From Zobellia nedashkovskayae (GTDB lineage Bacteria; Bacteroidota; Bacteroidia; Flavobacteriales; Flavobacteriaceae): DNA of 64,000 bases. The position numbers and the translations under genes are program-made. The notes under the pieces are model-generated. The model worked only from the letters and a program-made list of their open reading frames with translations. It did no database searches and had not been told where the DNA came from. Below are positions 46,543-56,057 of this stretch, in pieces. How positions within the stretch are numbered: position 1 is the stretch's first letter; each line of letters starts with the position of its first letter. Location: NCBI RefSeq assembly GCF_015330125.1, contig NZ_JADDXR010000002.1, positions 4,848,685 through 4,912,684 of the forward strand, given 5' to 3'.

Positions 46543-48624
46543 ATGAAAAGAATAACCTTCTCCATTTGTATCTTATTAACCATTCTTTCTTGCAAACAAA
46601 GCACGCCTGAACAAAGCCTCAACGAGGATACAACAAAAACAAGAGACTATGCCGCCAGCCTGGATACAGGAAAGGGTGTCATCAATAATACAAACAGTCC
46701 GCATGTTAAATTGAAAAGTATTGACATTGGAGACTGCAGATGGACAGAAGGTTTCTGGGCTGAAAAATGGAAAGTTGCAGAAGAAACTATGATACCCCAT
46801 ATGGGCGTAATCCTAAAAGGAGATATAGGCCACGGTTATAATAATTTTAAAATAGCCGCCGGTCTCAAAGAAGGAGAACATAAAGGTTTTTGGTGGCATG
46901 ATGGCGATTTCTATAAATGGATGGAAGCCAAAATGTATATCTACGGTGTAAATAAAGATGAAAAAATTGTAGAGGAAATAGATGAAATCATAGATGTCAT
47001 TGCACAAGCGCAACAAGCAGACGGGTATTTATCTACACCTGCAATAATACGGGAAGACATTGAACCTTTTACAAATAGAAAATATCATGAGCTTTATAAT
47101 AGTGGGCATTTAATGACCAGTGCCTGTATTCATTACCGCCTTACAGGGAAGACCAATTTCCTAGATATTGCAGTAAAGCACGCAGATTATCTATATAAAA
47201 TTTTCTCACCCAAGCCAGACCACCTTAAACGCTTTGGCTTTAACCAAACGCAGATTATGGGCTTGGTAGAGCTATACCGTACCACTAAAGACAAGCGTTA
47301 TCTTGAGTTAGCTGAACAATTCATTAACATGCGTGGTACTTACAAAATTGAAGATGACGAAACCACGTTAGGTTATCCTATTGGTGATATGGTTCAGGAA
47401 CGCGTTCCGCTTCGTGAAGAAACAGAAGCTGTAGGTCATGCGGTACTGGCTCTTTATTTCTATGCTGGCGCTGCCGATGTATATGCTGAAACTGGCGAAA
47501 AAGAATTGATTGACGCACTAGAAAGGTTGTGGGACAACGTGACCAACAAAAAAATGTACATTACGGGAGCCATTGGTCAAACCCATTATGGCCGTTCTTC
47601 TCGTCTTGATAAAATTGAAGAAGGTTTTATTGATGAGTACATGATGCCTAACATGACTGCCTACAATGAAACTTGTGCCAACATCTGTAACTCCATGTTC
47701 AACTACCGCATGCTTACATTGACCGGAGATGCAAAACATGCTGATATTATGGAACTGGTATTACACAATAGCGGACTCTCAGGCATTAGTCTAGACGGAA
47801 AAAATTATTACTATTCCAATCCGCTTCGGAAAATTGAAGGCGCGCTAGATTATGAAAAAATGAACGTTGAGTTTCCGGAAAGACAGCCCTATCTTAAATG
47901 CTTTTGTTGTCCTCCAAACTTGGTACGTACCATTGCTAAATCTCCAGGTTGGGCATATAGCAAATCTGAAAACGGAATTGCAGTTAACCTATACGGAGCA
48001 AATGAATTGAACACTACCCTATTGGACGGTTCAACCATAAAACTCACCCAAAAAACAGACTACCCATGGGATGGTGCCGTTAAGATTACGGTTGATGAAT
48101 CCAAAGCCGATGCCTTTGATATTCTTCTTCGTATACCTAGTTGGGCAAAGGGTACCCAAATTTATGTAAATGGCACAAAAGCAGCCGAAGCCGTGCCTGG
48201 TACGTTTGCTAAAATTGAAAGAAAATGGGCAGCCGGTGATGAAATCACTATTGACATGCCAATGGAGACTAAATTCATTGAAGGACACCCACGCATTGAA
48301 GAAGTTCGTAACCAAGTTGCCTTAAAAAGAGGTCCAGTTGTGTACTGCATAGAGTCCGCAGATTTACCTGAAAAAACAGATATTACTAATGTTTATCTTT
48401 CTTCTGACAAAAAACTTATTCCTACCTCCAGACCAGACTTCTTAGGAGGTGTCACCACTTTAGAAGGCGAAATTTTAATTCGTAAAGACAAACTGGGGCA
48501 AATGTACCAAGAAGTGAGTGTACCGGAATTTAAATCTTTTAAAACCAATTTTATACCTTACTATGCTTGGAGCAACAGAGGCCAGGGAGAGATGACAGTT
48601 TTTCTTCCGGTAATCTGGAATTAG
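46543..48624 (+). CDS. GH127-family glycosidase, lipoprotein form
   Basis: An exo-glycosidase of 693 residues with an (alpha/alpha)6 barrel followed by beta domains. The lipobox TILSC places a lipidated cysteine at 17, and a linker of about 40 residues leads to the fold, which starts KSIDIGDCRWTEGFW. The GH127 zinc site is intact: E376-T-C378 in YNETCANIC and C455-C456 in CFCCPPN; in characterised GH127 enzymes one of these cysteines is the nucleophile. It is clearly paralogous to 50291-52261. GH127 enzymes include beta-L-arabinofuranosidases. Cluster context, with a GH129 and carrageenan-type genes, favours release of 3,6-anhydro-galactose. It is the first gene of a unit with its own operator. 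Confidence 0.85.
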   Translation: MKRITFSICILLTILSCKQSTPEQSLNEDTTKTRDYAASLDTGKGVINNTNSPHVKLKSIDIGDCRWTEGFWAEKWKVAEETMIPHMGVILKGDIGHGYNNFKIAAGLKEGEHKGFWWHDGDFYKWMEAKMYIYGVNKDEKIVEEIDEIIDVIAQAQQADGYLSTPAIIREDIEPFTNRKYHELYNSGHLMTSACIHYRLTGKTNFLDIAVKHADYLYKIFSPKPDHLKRFGFNQTQIMGLVELYRTTKDKRYLELAEQFINMRGTYKIEDDETTLGYPIGDMVQERVPLREETEAVGHAVLALYFYAGAADVYAETGEKELIDALERLWDNVTNKKMYITGAIGQTHYGRSSRLDKIEEGFIDEYMMPNMTAYNETCANICNSMFNYRMLTLTGDAKHADIMELVLHNSGLSGISLDGKNYYYSNPLRKIEGALDYEKMNVEFPERQPYLKCFCCPPNLVRTIAKSPGWAYSKSENGIAVNLYGANELNTTLLDGSTIKLTQKTDYPWDGAVKITVDESKADAFDILLRIPSWAKGTQIYVNGTKAAEAVPGTFAKIERKWAAGDEITIDMPMETKFIEGHPRIEEVRNQVALKRGPVVYCIESADLPEKTDITNVYLSSDKKLIPTSRPDFLGGVTTLEGEILIRKDKLGQMYQEVSVPEFKSFKTNFIPYYAWSNRGQGEMTVFLPVIWN

Positions 48625-48663
48625 CATTTATGATCGCTCATCACACCTTAATTTAAATAATTT

Positions 48664-50238
48664 ATGGGTTCCTATAAACAGAATGCATTTAAGTACGCAA
48701 CCATTGTAGCCATGGGCGGTTTTGTCTTCGGATTGGACGCTGCGCTAATATCGGGAACAGTGAAATTTATTACACAAGAATTTTCACTGTCGGAACTTGA
48801 ATTGGGTTCGGTAGTTGGCGCTCCGGCTATGGGCGTACTTTTAGCACTTGTTTTTGTAGGTTATGCTTGTAATAAATATGGTCGTAGAACCACCTTGATG
48901 ATTGCTGCGGCCCTTTATCTTGGTTCTGCCGTAGCTTCCGCATTAGCTCCTACATACGTCTCGTTGTTAGTAGCTCGCTTTATGGGTGGATTGGCTTTTA
49001 GTTCTATCTCTTTAGCATCCATGTATATTGGCGAAATAGCGCCTCCAAAATGGCGTGGCAAATTGGTTTCCATGACCCAAATTAACATCGTGGTAGGTTT
49101 ATCCGCTGCCTACTTCATCAACTATCTCATTTTAGGTTGGGCAAATACAGAAGCTCCATGGGTTCAAGAATGGGGACTAGACACGAACACATGGCGCTGG
49201 ATGTTGGGTACTGAAGTTATTTTTGCTCTCTTATGGTTTGTCCTACTCTTTTTTGTTCCTAGAAGTCCGGCTTGGTTATTATATAAAGGGCGTGAGTCAG
49301 AAGCCGTAAGCATGCTATCAAAAGTAACTCCTGAAACCGAAATTCAGGCCAAAATAATCCAAATGCGCTCTAGTCTTGAAAACAGTAATCAAGACCGCTC
49401 AATGCTTACTCAGTTAAAGGAAATTTTTGGTAAGCCAATGCGTGTCACCATGATTATTGCCATGACTATTGCTATCGCACAACAGGCTACTGGTATTAAT
49501 GCCATTCTTTTCTACGCACCTACCGTATTTGAGCAATTGGGTATAGGAACAGACGCTGCTTTTGCACAGGCCATTTATATTGGACTTACCAGTGTGGTGT
49601 TTACTGTTTTAGGTTTGTTATTGGTTGATAGAATAGGCCGTAGGCCTATGATTATCTGGGGCATGCTTTGGATAATCTTAAGTCTTGGTGTTTGCTATTA
49701 CGGATTTGAAACTGCCAATTATACCATTACTGAAACCGCTGTTTCCGAACTATCCTCTATTCCTAATTCAGTAAGATTAAACACCTTAGTGGACGTGCCT
49801 TTTGATAGCGATATAAGTTTTAAAACGGCGCTGATTGAAACCTTAGGAGAAACAGACGCCAGAGATTATTCCGGCCTACTTTTACAGAAAGCAGCCGATA
49901 TAAATGCGCTTCTTATTTTATTAGGCATACTCAGTTTTATTGGTGCCTTCCATTTTTCCATCGGTCCTGTTATGTGGGTCTTATTTTCAGAGATTTTTCC
50001 TATTTCACTGAGAGGTGTAGCCATTCCTTTTTTCACTTTGGTCACCAGCTTTGTGAGCTATTTGGTACAGAAATTTTTTCCATGGCAATTGGCCACCATG
50101 GGTATCAGTTCAACACTGTTATTTTATGCCATTGTCGTAAGCATTGGTTTGGTCATTCTTTATATCTATTTAAAAGAAACTAAAAACATGACCATAGAAG
50201 AAGTACAATTAGCATTAGCCACAAGACGGAAAACTTAA
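48664..50238 (+). CDS. MFS sugar-porter (XylE/GalP-like) transporter
   Basis: An inner-membrane sugar-proton symporter of 524 residues with twelve membrane segments. Sugar-porter signatures are GGFVFGLDAALISG in helix 1, NKYGRRTT after helix 2, PRSPAWLLYKGR after helix 6 (a PESPRWL variant), QQATGINAILFYAP in helix 7, DRIGRRPM after helix 8 and GPVMWVLFSEIFP in helix 10. A stretch of about 75 residues between helices 9 and 10 (NYTITETAVSELSSI and following) is longer than in XylE and may be exported. It lies between two GH127 paralogues, 39 bases after the first. It probably carries galactose, anhydro-galactose or a short oligosaccharide; the sequence does not say which. Confidence 0.9.
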   Translation: MGSYKQNAFKYATIVAMGGFVFGLDAALISGTVKFITQEFSLSELELGSVVGAPAMGVLLALVFVGYACNKYGRRTTLMIAAALYLGSAVASALAPTYVSLLVARFMGGLAFSSISLASMYIGEIAPPKWRGKLVSMTQINIVVGLSAAYFINYLILGWANTEAPWVQEWGLDTNTWRWMLGTEVIFALLWFVLLFFVPRSPAWLLYKGRESEAVSMLSKVTPETEIQAKIIQMRSSLENSNQDRSMLTQLKEIFGKPMRVTMIIAMTIAIAQQATGINAILFYAPTVFEQLGIGTDAAFAQAIYIGLTSVVFTVLGLLLVDRIGRRPMIIWGMLWIILSLGVCYYGFETANYTITETAVSELSSIPNSVRLNTLVDVPFDSDISFKTALIETLGETDARDYSGLLLQKAADINALLILLGILSFIGAFHFSIGPVMWVLFSEIFPISLRGVAIPFFTLVTSFVSYLVQKFFPWQLATMGISSTLLFYAIVVSIGLVILYIYLKETKNMTIEEVQLALATRRKT

Positions 50239-50290
50239 TAGATATACTACATCCATATAAATAGATTTCTTTTCCAATAACACAGTACAG

Positions 50291-52261
50291 ATGAAACAAG
50301 CTACTCCTGCAAATACAAACAGCCCATATACCCAACTTACAAGTATGAACATTGGCGATTGCCAATGGACCACTGGTTTCTGGGCCGATAAATTTGAACT
50401 TTGTGCAAATGCCATGGTACCTTACATGGGTGATGTATTATGTGGAGATGTGGGCCATGCACTTAATAATTTTAAAATAGCCGCAGGTGTAAAAGAAGGT
50501 AAACACCAAGGCATGTTTTGGCATGATGGGGATTTCTATAAATTCATGGAAGCTAAAATTTACGTTTACGCCCACACAAAAAACAACGAACTTCTTACTG
50601 AATTAGATGAGTACATAGCCATAATTGGCAAGGCACAAGAAAGTGACGGATACCTTCAAACTCAAATTCAGCTGAGAGACGGTGTAGACCGATACGAAAA
50701 TCGTAAGTACCATGAAATGTATAATACTGGGCACTTACTAATAAGTGCTTGCATTCATTTTAATGTTACTGGACAGCGAAATTTTCTAGACATCGCTATT
50801 AAGCATGCGGACCTACTGTACACTACTTTTATGTCCTACACCAAACACTTTGGTCGCTTTGGTTTTAACCAAACACAGATAATGGGCTTGGTAGAATTGT
50901 ACCGTACGCTGGGCGATAAGAAATATTTACAGCTTGCTGAAAAATTTATTGATAATCGTGGAAAATACGAAGTAAAACATCATGCTACTACTGAAGGATA
51001 CCCTATTGGCGACATGGTACAAGAACGTACTCCTTTACGAGAATCTAATGAAGCGGTAGGCCATGCCGTGCTTGCCTTGTATTACTATGCAGGTGCTGCG
51101 GATGTCTATGCCGAAACAGGAGAAAAAGCGCTGCTTAATGCACTGGACCGTCTATGGGAAAACGTGACAACTAAAAAAATGTACGTTACCGGTGCCGTAG
51201 GCCAAGCCCATTATGGTGCTTCGGTAAATCGGGATATGATAGAAGAAGGCTTTATTGACGCCTATATGATGCCTAACATGACCGCTTATAATGAAACGTG
51301 TGCCAACCTTTGTAATGCCATGTTCAGCTATCGCATGCTGAATCTGCACGGAGAGGCGAAATATGCAGATATTGTTGAACTGGTTCTTTACAATAGTGCA
51401 CTATCCGGTATTAGCGTTACAGGTAAAGAATACTTTTACGCAAACCCATTGCGGATGCTCAACAATACCAGAGACTACAATGCACATGAAAATGTAACCG
51501 AAACACCTAACAGAGAGCCTTACCTGAGCTGTTTCTGCTGTCCTCCAAATTTGGTGCGTACCATTGCTACAGTTTCGGAATGGGCATACAGTCTTTCTGA
51601 AAACGGATTTACCGTAAATCTATACGGTGCCAATACATTGAACTCGCACCTAAAAGATGGTTCTCACATTAAAGTCTCACAAGAAACCGCATACCCATGG
51701 CAAGGGAAAGTAAAATTAAATATTGAAGAATGTAAAGCAGGTGCTTTTGCAATTAGTCTGCGTATTCCAAAATGGGCCAAAAACTCCAAACTAACACTCA
51801 ACGGAGAAGAATTATCCAAATCCTTAGAACCAGGAAGCTTTGTCAAAATTGAACGAAAATGGAAAAAAGAAGATGTACTCGTTCTTGATATGCCAATGGA
51901 GGTTGAGTTTATAGAAGGCCACCCAAGAATTGAAGAAGTACGAAACCAAATAGCCGTAAAACGCGGACCAATTGTTTACTGTATTGAGTCACCAGATTTA
52001 CCAAAAAACACTGATATTCTAGATGTTTATTTTAATGGGAATAAAAGCTTGAAACCAACTTACCATTCTGATTTTTTAGGAGGAATAACTACACTAGAAG
52101 GAGAAATATTAATACGAAAAGATAAAGGCGAAGGCATTTACAGGGCAGTCCAAAAACCTAAATGGACGCCACATAAAACTCAACTTGTACCCTATTTTGC
52201 TTGGAGCAATAGAGGACAGGCAGAAATGACCGTTTTCATGCCGGTAGTCTGGAATGATTAG
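50291..52261 (+). CDS. GH127-family glycosidase, cytoplasmic form
   Basis: A glycosidase of 656 residues closely paralogous to 46543-48624, sharing nearly all blocks (FGFNQTQIMGLVELYRT, GYPIGDMVQERTPLRE, GFIDAYMMPNMTAYNETCAN). It has no signal peptide: the start MKQATPANTNSPYTQ leads straight to TSMNIGDCQWTTGFW, and no upstream in-frame ATG exists before the preceding gene. The zinc and catalytic cysteine set is E335-T-C337 and C416-C417 in SCFCCPPN, all conserved. It starts 52 bases after the MFS gene. A division of labour is suggested: the lipoprotein paralogue trims outside the inner membrane and this one trims imported oligosaccharide. Substrate as for its paralogue. Confidence 0.85.
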   Translation: MKQATPANTNSPYTQLTSMNIGDCQWTTGFWADKFELCANAMVPYMGDVLCGDVGHALNNFKIAAGVKEGKHQGMFWHDGDFYKFMEAKIYVYAHTKNNELLTELDEYIAIIGKAQESDGYLQTQIQLRDGVDRYENRKYHEMYNTGHLLISACIHFNVTGQRNFLDIAIKHADLLYTTFMSYTKHFGRFGFNQTQIMGLVELYRTLGDKKYLQLAEKFIDNRGKYEVKHHATTEGYPIGDMVQERTPLRESNEAVGHAVLALYYYAGAADVYAETGEKALLNALDRLWENVTTKKMYVTGAVGQAHYGASVNRDMIEEGFIDAYMMPNMTAYNETCANLCNAMFSYRMLNLHGEAKYADIVELVLYNSALSGISVTGKEYFYANPLRMLNNTRDYNAHENVTETPNREPYLSCFCCPPNLVRTIATVSEWAYSLSENGFTVNLYGANTLNSHLKDGSHIKVSQETAYPWQGKVKLNIEECKAGAFAISLRIPKWAKNSKLTLNGEELSKSLEPGSFVKIERKWKKEDVLVLDMPMEVEFIEGHPRIEEVRNQIAVKRGPIVYCIESPDLPKNTDILDVYFNGNKSLKPTYHSDFLGGITTLEGEILIRKDKGEGIYRAVQKPKWTPHKTQLVPYFAWSNRGQAEMTVFMPVVWND

Positions 52262-52335
52262 GACAAAATATTAAAGAAAACGGCATTAAATAAACTGAAA
52301 AATCAAAAACATCACTTTTAACAAAACTAATAACT

Positions 52336-53817
52336 ATGGCAATTCACTTTAATCATTTTAAACTATTTCTATTCGGCGCAATCTTGTCTGTAACGACCAT
52401 CGGACTAGGGCAAGAAACGCGTCCTAATATCCTTGTTGTTCTATGCGACGACCTCGGTTATGCTGATGTTGGTTTTAACGGCTCTACGGATATTACAACA
52501 CCGGAACTTGATAAATTAGCTCAGAACGGTTCAATATTTACTTCCGCCTATGTTGCTCATCCTTTCTGCGGTCCAAGCCGATCTGCAATAATGACCGGCA
52601 GATACCCTCACTTAACTGGTACCGCTTACAACCTGTTTCACAACAGTAGTGAAAATGACGACGATAATATGGGTATTCCTGTAGAGGAGACTTATATGGC
52701 CAAAGTCTTGCAAAAAGCAGGATATTACACCAGCGCTATTGGAAAGTGGCATCTAGGATCAGCTCCAAAATTTCACCCTAACAAAAGAGGGTTCGATAAT
52801 TTTTATGGATTTTTAGGCGGAGGTCACGATTATTTTCCAAATGAATATAACAAGACCTACGATGTTCAAATGCAATCTGGGAATAAGAATATTAGAGATT
52901 ATGTATTTCCAATGGAGCATAACGGGAAACCTGCCAACGAAACAGAATATATAACCGATGGCTTTTCTCGCGAGGCTAGCAATGATATTAAAATAGCCGC
53001 TAAAAAGAAACAACCTTTCTTTATTTACCTTGCCTACAATGCACCACACGTACCACTTCAAGCCAAGGCTGAAGACATTGCTAAGTTTTCCAATATAGAA
53101 GACAAAGACCGAAGAACCTACGCTGCCATGGTTTATGCAGTAGACCGCGGTGTTGGAAAAATTGTAGAGACTTTAAAAGAAACGAACCAGTTAGATAATA
53201 CCTTGATCGTTTTCTTAAGCGACAATGGAGGAAACTTTGATCATGGTGCTAGTAACTATCCTTTAAAAGGAACTAAAGGTGATACTTGGGAAGGTGGTTA
53301 CCGGGTACCTATGTTTTTTCATTGGCCAAAAAAAATCAAAAAAGAACAGCGTTTTGATTTCCCTGTTACTGCACTTGACCTCTACCCTACTTTTACCATT
53401 CTTGCTGAAGCGAAACTTCCAGAAGACAAGAAACTTGATGGCAAAAACATTATGGATGATGTATTACAAAATACAGAACCCTACAAAGATGATTTGATTT
53501 ATTCTTTGCGATACCGTGAAGGTTACAATGATGTGGGTGCAAGACTAGGCGATTGGAAAATTACCAGAATGGGTAATGAACCTTGGAACCTGCATAACAT
53601 AACAGAGGACATAGGTGAAAAGAAAAACCTAGCAGGCCGTTACCCAGAACGTTTAAAGGATATGATAGCCAGAACCGAAGAATGGACAAAGAGCTTTGTA
53701 AAGCCTTTATGGTACTATTCGGTAAAGGATAAAGAGTTATGGGAGAATGGTCAAATGCCAGATTACGATGCTACTTTTGAAGTAGACAAACTAGTTGATA
53801 GTCCTTATCAGAAATAA
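52336..53817 (+). CDS. Family S1 sulfatase with CGPSR signature, secreted
   Basis: A formylglycine sulfatase of 493 residues. A signal peptide ends near TIGLGQ (residue 26). The signature is C78-G-P-S-R82, with C78 converted to formylglycine. Metal aspartates are in LVVLCDDLGYADV and the blocks GKWHLGS, NAPHVPLQ, VFLSDNGGNFDHG and NLHNITEDIGEKKNLAG fit the family. It differs from the other sulfatase of the cluster in signature and length, so a different sulfate position is likely. It is the last gene of the AraC-linked cluster and is closed by a strong hairpin 20 bases downstream. Substrate is inferred to be a carrageenan fragment. Confidence 0.9.
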   Translation: MAIHFNHFKLFLFGAILSVTTIGLGQETRPNILVVLCDDLGYADVGFNGSTDITTPELDKLAQNGSIFTSAYVAHPFCGPSRSAIMTGRYPHLTGTAYNLFHNSSENDDDNMGIPVEETYMAKVLQKAGYYTSAIGKWHLGSAPKFHPNKRGFDNFYGFLGGGHDYFPNEYNKTYDVQMQSGNKNIRDYVFPMEHNGKPANETEYITDGFSREASNDIKIAAKKKQPFFIYLAYNAPHVPLQAKAEDIAKFSNIEDKDRRTYAAMVYAVDRGVGKIVETLKETNQLDNTLIVFLSDNGGNFDHGASNYPLKGTKGDTWEGGYRVPMFFHWPKKIKKEQRFDFPVTALDLYPTFTILAEAKLPEDKKLDGKNIMDDVLQNTEPYKDDLIYSLRYREGYNDVGARLGDWKITRMGNEPWNLHNITEDIGEKKNLAGRYPERLKDMIARTEEWTKSFVKPLWYYSVKDKELWENGQMPDYDATFEVDKLVDSPYQK

Positions 53818-53836
53818 GCGCTATAGTCACTAAATA

Positions 53837-53866
53837 AAAAGAGCCCCGTATGTACGGGGCTCTTTT
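53837..53866. terminator. Bidirectional terminator between the sulfatase and rny
   Basis: A perfect 14-bp inverted repeat: AAAAGAGCCCCGTA (53837-53850) and TACGGGGCTCTTTT (53853-53866). It has T-runs on both strands, ending the carrageenan-type cluster from one side and rny from the other. Confidence 0.9.
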
Positions 53867-53888
53867 GTTTTATAAAGAATATTGTATT

Positions 53889-55457
53889 CTATTTTGCTAC
53901 GTTCACTGAACGGGTTTCCCTAATTACGGTAACTTTTACCTGTCCAGGATAGGTCATATCTGTCTGTATTTTCTGTGAAATCTCAAAAGACAACTGAGCC
54001 GCTTTCTCATCATTAACTTTTTCACTTTCAACAATTACCCTTAGTTCACGTCCTGCTTGAATAGCGTAGGCCTTTTGAACTCCTCCAAAACTGAAAGCAA
54101 CCTCTTCAAGGTCTTTAAGACGTTGAATGTATGAATCCAACACTTGTCTACGTGCTCCTGGTCTTGCTCCGCTAATAGCATCACACACCTGAACGATTGG
54201 CGCAATAAGTGTCTTCATTTCTATTTCATCGTGGTGAGCACCAATGGCGTTACATACGTCTGGTTTTTCACCATACTTCTCAGCCCACTGCATACCTAAA
54301 ATAGCATGTGGTGTTTCTACCTCAGCTTCAGTATTTGGAACTTTACCTATATCGTGTAAAAGTCCTGCTCGTTTAGCCAACTTAGGGTTTAGTCCAAGCT
54401 CTGCTGCCATTACCCCACATAATTTAGCAACCTCTCTGGAGTGTTGTAATAAGTTTTGTCCGTAAGAAGAACGGTATTTCATTCGGCCAATGGCACGAAC
54501 CAATTCTGGATGCAAACCATGAACACCTAAATCAATAACGGTACGTTTCCCTACCTCTACGATTTCTTGTTCTATTTGATTCTCTGTCTTTTTAACTATT
54601 TCCTCTATACGTGCCGGGTGTATTCTACCGTCCGTTACTAGCTTGTGCAAAGAAAGCCTTGCAACTTCACGACGAACAGAATCAAAACAAGAAAGAATAA
54701 TAGCTTCTGGCGTGTCATCTACAATAATTTCAACACCTGTAGCTGCTTCTAAAGCACGGATATTTCTACCCTCTCTACCAATGATCCTACCTTTAACATC
54801 ATCAGATTCCAAGTTAAAAACAGATACACAGTTTTCTACCGCTTCTTCTGTTCCTATACGTTGAATTGTATTTATAATGATTTTCTTGGCTTCTTGTTGA
54901 GCGGTTAATTTAGCCTCCTCTACCGTAGTTTGGATATAGGCCATTGCATCTGTCTTTGCCGTTTCTTTAAGCGACTCCATCAATTGCCCTTTTGCATCAT
55001 CTGCTGAAAGACCAGAGATAACTTCTAGCTGCTGTACTTGGTTTTTGTGAAGCTTTTCTAGTTCACTTTGCTTCTTTTCAAGAAACTCTTCTTTATGGGT
55101 AACTTCTTTTAACTTACCGTCAAGTTGGATGTTGAGTTTTTTGCTTTTTGCCAATTCATTGCTAACCTGAGACTCTTTATCACGAGTACGTTTTTCGGCC
55201 TCACCAATTTTCTTGTCTTTATTAACAATGACTTTTTCGTGCTCCGCCTTTAACTCTAGAAACTTTTCTTTGGCCTGAAAAATTTTGTCTTTCTTAATGT
55301 TTTCTCCTTCCGATTTGGCGGAACTGATTATCGTATTCGCCTCGCTTTTGGCATTGGAAAGGGTTTTTGATGCTTTTCCCTTTTCCATAAATTTTGCGAT
55401 GGCAAATCCAATCGCAAGGCCGACGATGCCGGCTATTATAAGTGTTGCACTATCCAT
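53889..55457 (-). CDS. rny: Ribonuclease Y
   Basis: A membrane-anchored endoribonuclease that starts mRNA decay. The 522 residues follow the standard order: an N-terminal membrane helix ([19 protein letters not shown]), a long coiled coil rich in Lys and Glu (residues about 25-170), a KH domain with [11 protein letters not shown], and an HD domain. The catalytic HD pair is H368-D369 in [10 protein letters not shown], with the second histidine set in [10 protein letters not shown]. The C-terminal [18 protein letters not shown] is the family end. Length and spacing show no truncation. It is transcribed away from zapA, with the 6S-like RNA between them. Confidence 0.97.
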   Translation of the reverse strand: MDSATLIIAGIVGLAIGFAIAKFMEKGKASKTLSNAKSEANTIISSAKSEGENIKKDKIFQAKEKFLELKAEHEKVIVNKDKKIGEAEKRTRDKESQVSNELAKSKKLNIQLDGKLKEVTHKEEFLEKKQSELEKLHKNQVQQLEVISGLSADDAKGQLMESLKETAKTDAMAYIQTTVEEAKLTAQQEAKKIIINTIQRIGTEEAVENCVSVFNLESDDVKGRIIGREGRNIRALEAATGVEIIVDDTPEAIILSCFDSVRREVARLSLHKLVTDGRIHPARIEEIVKKTENQIEQEIVEVGKRTVIDLGVHGLHPELVRAIGRMKYRSSYGQNLLQHSREVAKLCGVMAAELGLNPKLAKRAGLLHDIGKVPNTEAEVETPHAILGMQWAEKYGEKPDVCNAIGAHHDEIEMKTLIAPIVQVCDAISGARPGARRQVLDSYIQRLKDLEEVAFSFGGVQKAYAIQAGRELRVIVESEKVNDEKAAQLSFEISQKIQTDMTYPGQVKVTVIRETRSVNVAK

Positions 55458-55547
55458 ATATCTAACAATTTAGGTTTGAACGTGCTTAAGAACTTAGAGC
55501 TGTACATGAAAAATGTTGTACCGACCACAGTTGCTCAAACAAATCCA

Positions 55548-55648
55548 TAAAAAAAGCCCACATCAGAGAAGTTTTGTACAAACTCCAATAAACAGGTTTA
55601 GGGCTACAAGACTGATCAAGAATCCCTATACGAGTAGGGCCCGCTTTT
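55548..55648 (-). ncRNA. 6S-Flavo-like regulatory RNA
   Basis: A candidate 6S RNA of about 100 nt, the size of the Rfam 6S-Flavo family. On the minus strand a promoter-like TAGATTG (55650-55656) is followed by AAAAGCGGGCCC. The RNA contains a hairpin CCCTA-CTCGTA-TAGGG, a long-range pairing ATCAG with CTGAT, and a closing GCCC with GGGC pair. It ends GGGC followed by seven T, a rho-independent end. It binds RNA polymerase in other bacteria. The place between zapA and rny is the usual one in flavobacteria, as I recall, and the exact ends are estimates. Confidence 0.6.
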
Positions 55649-55649
55649 A

Positions 55650-55656
55650 CAATCTA
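55650..55656 (-). promoter_or_regulatory. -7 promoter element of the 6S-Flavo-like RNA
   Basis: The minus strand reads TAGATTG, one base short of TAnnTTTG, with TTTTG (55674-55678) about 18 bases upstream in the -33 position. Confidence 0.45.
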
Positions 55657-55745
55657 CACTCACCCTTTTTAAACAAAATAAATGTTGAGTTTGTCAAAAG
55701 GTAATACCAATGTGGGCAGTAACTTATGTATTTTAAAGAACGTAT

Positions 55746-56042
55746 TTATTTTATACCAAGCTTTGAAGTAACCAAATCATCTAACGCTTTTAGGCGTTCA
55801 GTTGCATTTAAGGTTCCTTCGGATTGATCAATACCACGCTGCTCTATTTTAGATGCAAATTGTAAGGCACACATGGCCAAAACATCTTGTTTATCCCGCA
55901 CCGCGTAACTCTGTTCAAACTTTTTTGCCAATTGCTCAATGTTCTTCGCTGCCTTTCGCAAGCCTTCTTCTTGGCTTGGATCGATAGTCAAAGGATACAC
56001 CCTATCCGCTATGGAAAGCTTAATTTTTAGCTTTTCTGACAT
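55746..56042 (-). CDS. zapA: Cell division protein ZapA
   Basis: A 98-residue ZapA-like protein that promotes bundling of FtsZ at the division ring. The N-terminal domain (LKIKLSIADRVYPLTIDPSQEEGLRKAAKNIEQLAKKFEQ) is characteristic and the C-terminal half is a coiled coil (DVLAMCALQFASKIEQR). It starts 15 bases after the stop of an upstream coiled-coil gene, forming a two-gene unit. The 6S-Flavo-like RNA lies about 100 bases downstream on the same strand. It is a normal length for the family in Bacteroidota. Confidence 0.9.
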   Translation of the reverse strand: MSEKLKIKLSIADRVYPLTIDPSQEEGLRKAAKNIEQLAKKFEQSYAVRDKQDVLAMCALQFASKIEQRGIDQSEGTLNATERLKALDDLVTSKLGIK

Positions 56043-56057
56043 TTTATCTTTTGAACA

